Of a stretch of 64,000 nucleotides of DNA, positions 59,929 to 64,000 are shown in pieces. A program made the position numbers and the translations under genes. Under the pieces are notes generated by a model that saw only the letters and a list, made by a program, of their open reading frames with translations, did not search any database and was not told the DNA's origin. Source of the DNA: Cloacibacillus porcorum (GTDB taxonomy: Bacteria; Synergistota; Synergistia; Synergistales; Synergistaceae); the NCBI RefSeq assembly GCF_001701045.1, contig NZ_CP016757.1:3126219-3190218 (forward strand). Reading direction: 5' to 3'. How positions within the stretch are numbered: position 1 is the stretch's first letter; each line of letters starts with the position of its first letter.

Positions 59929-62900
59929 ATGGGAGATAAAAGATATCGCTCTGGAGCTTTGATCGCGGCGATCGCCGCGGCGGTCATGTTTTTCATCGTC
60001 GCGCCGGTTCTCGGCGTGGGGGAAAGGGATTTTATCATCCGCTCTTTTTCGCCGCAGGGGACGGTCGCCGGCGGCGCGGAGATAACGGCCGTTTTCAGCC
60101 AGGCGGCGGTCTCCGAGGATATTGTCGGGCACGCGCTCAAGACCTCCGAGTATCCGCTCTCCTTCTCGCCGCCGATATCGGGCTCCGGCAAATGGCGCGA
60201 CGCCGCGACATTCGTCTTTATTCCCCACGGCGGCAGACTCTCCGCCGCCACGAGATACACGGCGACGGCAAAAAGCGGCCTGCGCGACCGCGAGGGGCGG
60301 CCGCTCTCCGGTACGCAGAGCTTCTCTTTCAATACTCCCGCGCTGGCCTTCAAGGGCGCGAAACAGACCAACTTCGATCCCGACAGCGGCAGCGCCGTCT
60401 TCGAGCTTGAATTTTCCCTGCCGGTGTCGCCCGCGCGTCTGCGCGGCTACACTGAGGTGAAGGACACGGCAAAACACCCGCTGAACTTCTCCATCACACA
60501 GGGGCCCGCATCTAGGAAGATCAGGCTTACAGTCAATGGCCTGTCGGAAAGGGAGGCCGAGCTCTCTCTTGCCGCCGGTCTTCCCTCGGAGGCCGGCCCC
60601 CTGGGCCTTGAGAAGGGGCTGTCCGTCAAACTGAAACGCGCGCTAATCATGGAATTGCGGGATTCCGGTGTAATCTCCGAGATGGGAGGCGGCCGCATCT
60701 GGATCGATACGACCTCCCCCGTGGATCTGGCAAAGGCCGCGGCCTTCATAGAGCTGTCGCCGGCCGTTAAATTCACCGTGGAACCGAATGAGGGCGGCTT
60801 TATGATCGCGGGCGACTTTAAACCGCAGGAACGGATAAAGGTCACGGTACGTAAGGGGCTGCCCGCCGCCGGAGGCAGGAACACCGCCGGACGGACGCTT
60901 GCTACGGACTGGAGCCGCGCCTTCATCTTCCCCGACATCGAGGCGCAGGTGCGCTTCCCAGACCCAGGGCGGGTGCTGTCCCCGACGGAGCTGATGCGGA
61001 TACCGCTGGAGAGCGTCAACTTCGATAAGGTCAACATCCTCGTCTGGCAGCTATACGACAACAATATCCCCATAGCGATGCGCAGCGGCTGGGGAGGCTA
61101 CCCGACAGACCTTTCGCGGCTCGTAGCCAATAAGGAATATCTTGTGAAGGCAAAGCCGAACGAGACGGCGCGGCGCGCTCTGGACCTGAAGCCGCTGCTA
61201 GAGGGACGCCGCGGCGTATTCCTTGTCGTAGCGCAGGGGCGCGGCTCCAGGGCGTGGAGCGAGAGCCGCCAGACGATAAACGTGACGGATCTCGGCCTCA
61301 CCGTGAAGCTCGGCCAAGACTCGGCGTTTGCGCGGGTGCTCTCCGTCTCGGAGGCCAAGCCGCTCTCCGGAGTGCGCGTGACCCTCTGGTCATGGGCCAA
61401 CCAGCTCGTCGGCGAGGGAAAGACGGATAAAAACGGCGTCGTCAGAATCGCCCTGAAGGATACGGAGGGACGCGGCGCGCCGGTCGTCGCGCTCGCGGAA
61501 AAGGATGGCGACACCTCTTATATCCGTTTTGAGAGGGGCCTCTACAACGGCAATGACGACTTCGACACCACCGGCAGCCCGTGGCTTTATAAGGGTTATT
61601 CCGCCTACTGCTACACGCCGCGGGATATCTTCCGCCCCGGCGAGGAGGTGCCGGTACAGGCCATCGTGCGCGGCACGGACGGCAAGGCTCCGAAACCCTT
61701 CCCGCTGACGATGAAGGTATTCTCGCCCAGCGGCAGGCTCTGGAAGACGCAGAGCGCGAAGCTGTCCGGCGAGGGGACATTCTCCGCGTCGCTCGCTCTC
61801 CCCTCCGACGCCCCGACGGGGCCGTGGAGCATCGCGCTGTTTACGCCGGGCGGGGAAAATTCGGTCGGCTATAAAGAGATATACGTCGAGGAGTTCGCCG
61901 CGCCGCGAATCTTCGTAGAGGCGGCGGCCACACCGCGGTCGATCACGGCGGACGGCGGCTGCGAGCTGTCGATAACGGGCCGCTACACCTTCGGCAACCC
62001 CGCCGCGGGGCTCCAGTGGGAGACGGAGCTTCGTACCGTCGACCGCACCTTTACGCATAAGGACTGGAAATCCTTCTCTTTCAGAGAGGCCGACAAGAAA
62101 TTTACCCCGGAATCGAGTTTTATCGCCTCCGGCAACCTCAGCGCCGAGGGTAAGGCAAAGGCCTCCCTAAAGGGCGGCGGCTGGAAGGCCCCCTCAATGC
62201 TCGACCTCTCGGTACGCGCGGGCGTTATGGACGACGGAGGGCGCTGGACATACAAGACGGTCACGATCCCCTGGTATCCCTCGGCGGTGATGGCCGGCAT
62301 CGAAGCACCGCGCGAGGCCGACCCCGGAAAACCGCTCTCCTTCCGCGCCGCGGCGGTCTCCGTTGACGGCAAAGCCGCCGGCGTCAAGGAGATGAAATAT
62401 TCTCTCTTCCGCCGCGCGCGCCAGGCCGTGGTATTTGAGAGCAGCGGACGGATGACGAGGGAGATTCAGGAACAGCTGATACCCCGCGGCGAGGGGCTGA
62501 TACGACTCTCCGGCGGCGTCGGTTCCGCACAGGCGGAACTTAAGGAGGCCGGAGAATATCTCCTGCGCGTCGAGACGGCGGACGGAAAATCGCGCGCCTC
62601 GGCGGTGATCTACGCCTACGGCGCGGACGGAGGCGGGAGCTCCTCCTTCCCGGACATGGCGGAGGTCACAACAGATAAGCAGATATATAAAACGGGAGAG
62701 ACGGTGAAGGTAAAGGTTAAAGCCCCCTTCGCGGGTTCGCTGCTGGTTGACGCGGAGACTACCGAGGTCGTCTGGAACGAGACGCGTGGAACGCGCGGCG
62801 CCGAGACGGAGTTCTCCCTCAAAGTGACGGAAGATATGCGTCCCAACGCCTGGATAACGGCGCAGGTCGTGCGCCCCGCGCAAAAGGACGGTTCGCCCGC

Positions 62901-64000
62901 GCGCGCCTTCGGCATCGCGCCGCTGATGACCGATAACGGCGCCAGCCGCCTCAAGGTGGAGATCGCCAAGGTTCCGAAGCTGGAGCCGGGCAAAAATAAA
63001 ATAACCCTCACGGTAAAAGACGGCTCCGGCAAGGGTACGGCCGCCGACGTCACGGTGATGCTCGTCGACGAGACCGTCCTTGGCCTGACGGGGTACACGA
63101 CGCCCGATCCCTGGAAATTTTTCACCGCCCGCAGGATGCCGGGAATGGAGACCTACGACCTTTACGGCGCGCTCATCACGCCGGAAAAATCATCCACGCC
63201 GCTTCTGACGGCCGGAGGCGGCGGTATGGAGGACGGCATGGCGATGAAGTCCAGCCTTAGCCCCGTGCAGGCGCGCCGCTTCAAGATGCTCTCTCTGGTG
63301 AAGATGGGCCGCTCCGACTCCGGCGGCAGATGCGAAGTTGAATTCGACATTCCTGAATTCTCCGGAAAGGCGCGTATAATGGCCGTCGCCGCCACCGCTT
63401 CGGCCTCCGGCGGCGCGGAAACGACGGCGCAGATAGGGCGCGACGTAACGGCGGAGATCTCGCTGCCGCGCTTCGCCGCCCCCGGCGATAAGTTTACGGC
63501 AAACGTACAGCTCTTCAACATGACGGAGCGGGAGCTTACCGTCAAATTCTCGGCAGAGGGCAAAAAGTCCTCAGCCGAACTGGCGATGCAAAACGGCGCT
63601 AATGAAAGCCATACGGTAACCATAAAGGGAGGCGGCTCCGTGACCCTGCCTCTCCGCTACGAGGCGAAGGGCATCGGCACCGCCCTAATGACCTACAGGA
63701 CGGAATGGCAGGGCGGCGTGATCGAAGACACCGTCGAGCTCCCCGTGCGTCCCGCCGCGCCGCGCATCACGGAGAGCGGCTCGGCGGTGATCGAGCCGGG
63801 GAAGACGCTATCCTTCAGCCTCTCAGGAGATGGTAAAGGGAGGAATTTCGCGCAGGCCCTTGTAATGCTCTCGGCGATGCCGCAAATTTCGCTCTCGGCC
63901 CTCGCGGACTTCCTCGTCACCTATCCCTACGGCTGCTTTGAGCAGACCGTCTCCGCCGCCTGGCCGCTGCTCGTGCAGCCGGAGCTCGTCAAATATACCG
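59929..64000 (+). CDS. Alpha-2-macroglobulin-family protein (partial, C-terminus beyond window)
   Basis: 1357 residues visible of a large periplasmic, protease-trapping macroglobulin. ATG at 59929 follows CGGAGG with 8-base spacing. A single N-terminal hydrophobic segment (ALIAAIAAAVMFFIVAPVLG) serves as signal or anchor. Repeated beta-sandwich (MG) domains follow. The conserved GYSAYCYTPRDIFRPGEEVPVQAIVRG segment is near residue 560, and a Gly/Met-rich likely bait region (TAGGGGMEDGMAMK) near 1100. The thioester motif PYGCFEQT is intact (Cys1336 and the Gln). GC-rich like the host. Usually such genes neighbour pbpC, which would lie outside. Confidence 0.9.
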   Translation, partial: MGDKRYRSGALIAAIAAAVMFFIVAPVLGVGERDFIIRSFSPQGTVAGGAEITAVFSQAAVSEDIVGHALKTSEYPLSFSPPISGSGKWRDAATFVFIPHGGRLSAATRYTATAKSGLRDREGRPLSGTQSFSFNTPALAFKGAKQTNFDPDSGSAVFELEFSLPVSPARLRGYTEVKDTAKHPLNFSITQGPASRKIRLTVNGLSEREAELSLAAGLPSEAGPLGLEKGLSVKLKRALIMELRDSGVISEMGGGRIWIDTTSPVDLAKAAAFIELSPAVKFTVEPNEGGFMIAGDFKPQERIKVTVRKGLPAAGGRNTAGRTLATDWSRAFIFPDIEAQVRFPDPGRVLSPTELMRIPLESVNFDKVNILVWQLYDNNIPIAMRSGWGGYPTDLSRLVANKEYLVKAKPNETARRALDLKPLLEGRRGVFLVVAQGRGSRAWSESRQTINVTDLGLTVKLGQDSAFARVLSVSEAKPLSGVRVTLWSWANQLVGEGKTDKNGVVRIALKDTEGRGAPVVALAEKDGDTSYIRFERGLYNGNDDFDTTGSPWLYKGYSAYCYTPRDIFRPGEEVPVQAIVRGTDGKAPKPFPLTMKVFSPSGRLWKTQSAKLSGEGTFSASLALPSDAPTGPWSIALFTPGGENSVGYKEIYVEEFAAPRIFVEAAATPRSITADGGCELSITGRYTFGNPAAGLQWETELRTVDRTFTHKDWKSFSFREADKKFTPESSFIASGNLSAEGKAKASLKGGGWKAPSMLDLSVRAGVMDDGGRWTYKTVTIPWYPSAVMAGIEAPREADPGKPLSFRAAAVSVDGKAAGVKEMKYSLFRRARQAVVFESSGRMTREIQEQLIPRGEGLIRLSGGVGSAQAELKEAGEYLLRVETADGKSRASAVIYAYGADGGGSSSFPDMAEVTTDKQIYKTGETVKVKVKAPFAGSLLVDAETTEVVWNETRGTRGAETEFSLKVTEDMRPNAWITAQVVRPAQKDGSPARAFGIAPLMTDNGASRLKVEIAKVPKLEPGKNKITLTVKDGSGKGTAADVTVMLVDETVLGLTGYTTPDPWKFFTARRMPGMETYDLYGALITPEKSSTPLLTAGGGGMEDGMAMKSSLSPVQARRFKMLSLVKMGRSDSGGRCEVEFDIPEFSGKARIMAVAATASASGGAETTAQIGRDVTAEISLPRFAAPGDKFTANVQLFNMTERELTVKFSAEGKKSSAELAMQNGANESHTVTIKGGGSVTLPLRYEAKGIGTALMTYRTEWQGGVIEDTVELPVRPAAPRITESGSAVIEPGKTLSFSLSGDGKGRNFAQALVMLSAMPQISLSALADFLVTYPYGCFEQTVSAAWPLLVQPELVKYT

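Noticed and set aside
61390-63125. Several minus-strand frames of 110-230 codons opposite the macroglobulin-like gene
   Set aside because: All lie within one continuous plus-strand frame that has signal peptide and thioester motif.

Overview
Organism. The window looks like a chromosome segment of a diderm, amino-acid-fermenting anaerobe of the phylum Synergistota, perhaps Cloacibacillus or a relative. The genus is a guess. Two exported proteins end in a Gly/Ser-rich, single-Cys, hydrophobic, basic tail of the Synergist-CTERM type. Outer-membrane proteins (a YadA-type trimeric adhesin, an OmpH/Skp-like chaperone) show a double membrane. TAXI-TRAP and Liv-type transporters, AGCS symporter, PaaK, ACT-domain protein and the GGGtGRT/NifU-like pair fit amino-acid and organic-acid fermentation. 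Most host genes are GC-rich. Two blocks are clearly AT-richer: an island at 23.1-38.8 kb and a ureide region at about 44.3-59.9 kb.

Layout. 1-6.6 kb: a leftward catabolic operon (TAXI binding protein, Fe-S reductase-like protein, methylaspartate ammonia-lyase, amidohydrolase, two-subunit Fe-S hydro-lyase) divergent from an IclR regulator. 7.9-13 kb: tautomerase, prepilin peptidase, exported nitroreductase, phosphomannomutase, and the NifU-like/GGGtGRT pair. 13.1-16.8 kb: a complete diversity-generating retroelement (DGR) with avd, template repeat, reverse transcriptase and a surface target protein carrying the variable repeat. Template and variable repeat are both 115 bp. They differ at 8 sites, 7 of which are template adenines read as G. 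The present variable repeat has an in-frame TGA that cuts the target protein before its Ig-like and anchor domains. 17-23 kb: PaaK with a leader ORF and terminator, ACT protein, beta-helix surface protein, and a T-box (probable Tyr specifier) ahead of an acyl-CoA ligase.

23.1-38.8 kb: an integrative island at the 3' end of tRNA-Thr(UGU), bounded by 19-bp direct repeats. It holds a tyrosine recombinase, an IS3-type element and a fragment of it, a trimeric autotransporter with eleven 90-bp repeats and an OmpH-like protein. It also holds four Rha-type and two BRO-N fragments, a 1725-bp lnu(C) transposon with inverted repeats and a perfect 8-bp target duplication, a degenerate repeat array, a probable type III toxin-antitoxin locus and a second short recombinase.

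38.8-44.3 kb: host genes for an Lrp regulator, an FrhB-like Fe-S protein, an AGCS symporter and a RocB-like M20 peptidase. 44.3-59.8 kb: a ureide (allantoin-type) cluster: Liv ABC transporter, YtcJ-like amidohydrolase, AllE-like aminohydrolase, a carbamoyltransferase, two allantoinase paralogues, a PucG-like aminotransferase and a YhcH protein, with a divergent PucR-type regulator. That regulator overlaps an M20-family gene whose metal ligands all appear replaced. 59.9 kb to the end: an alpha-2-macroglobulin-like protein with a thioester motif, running off the window.

All calls come from reading the sequence and translations; no database search was run.
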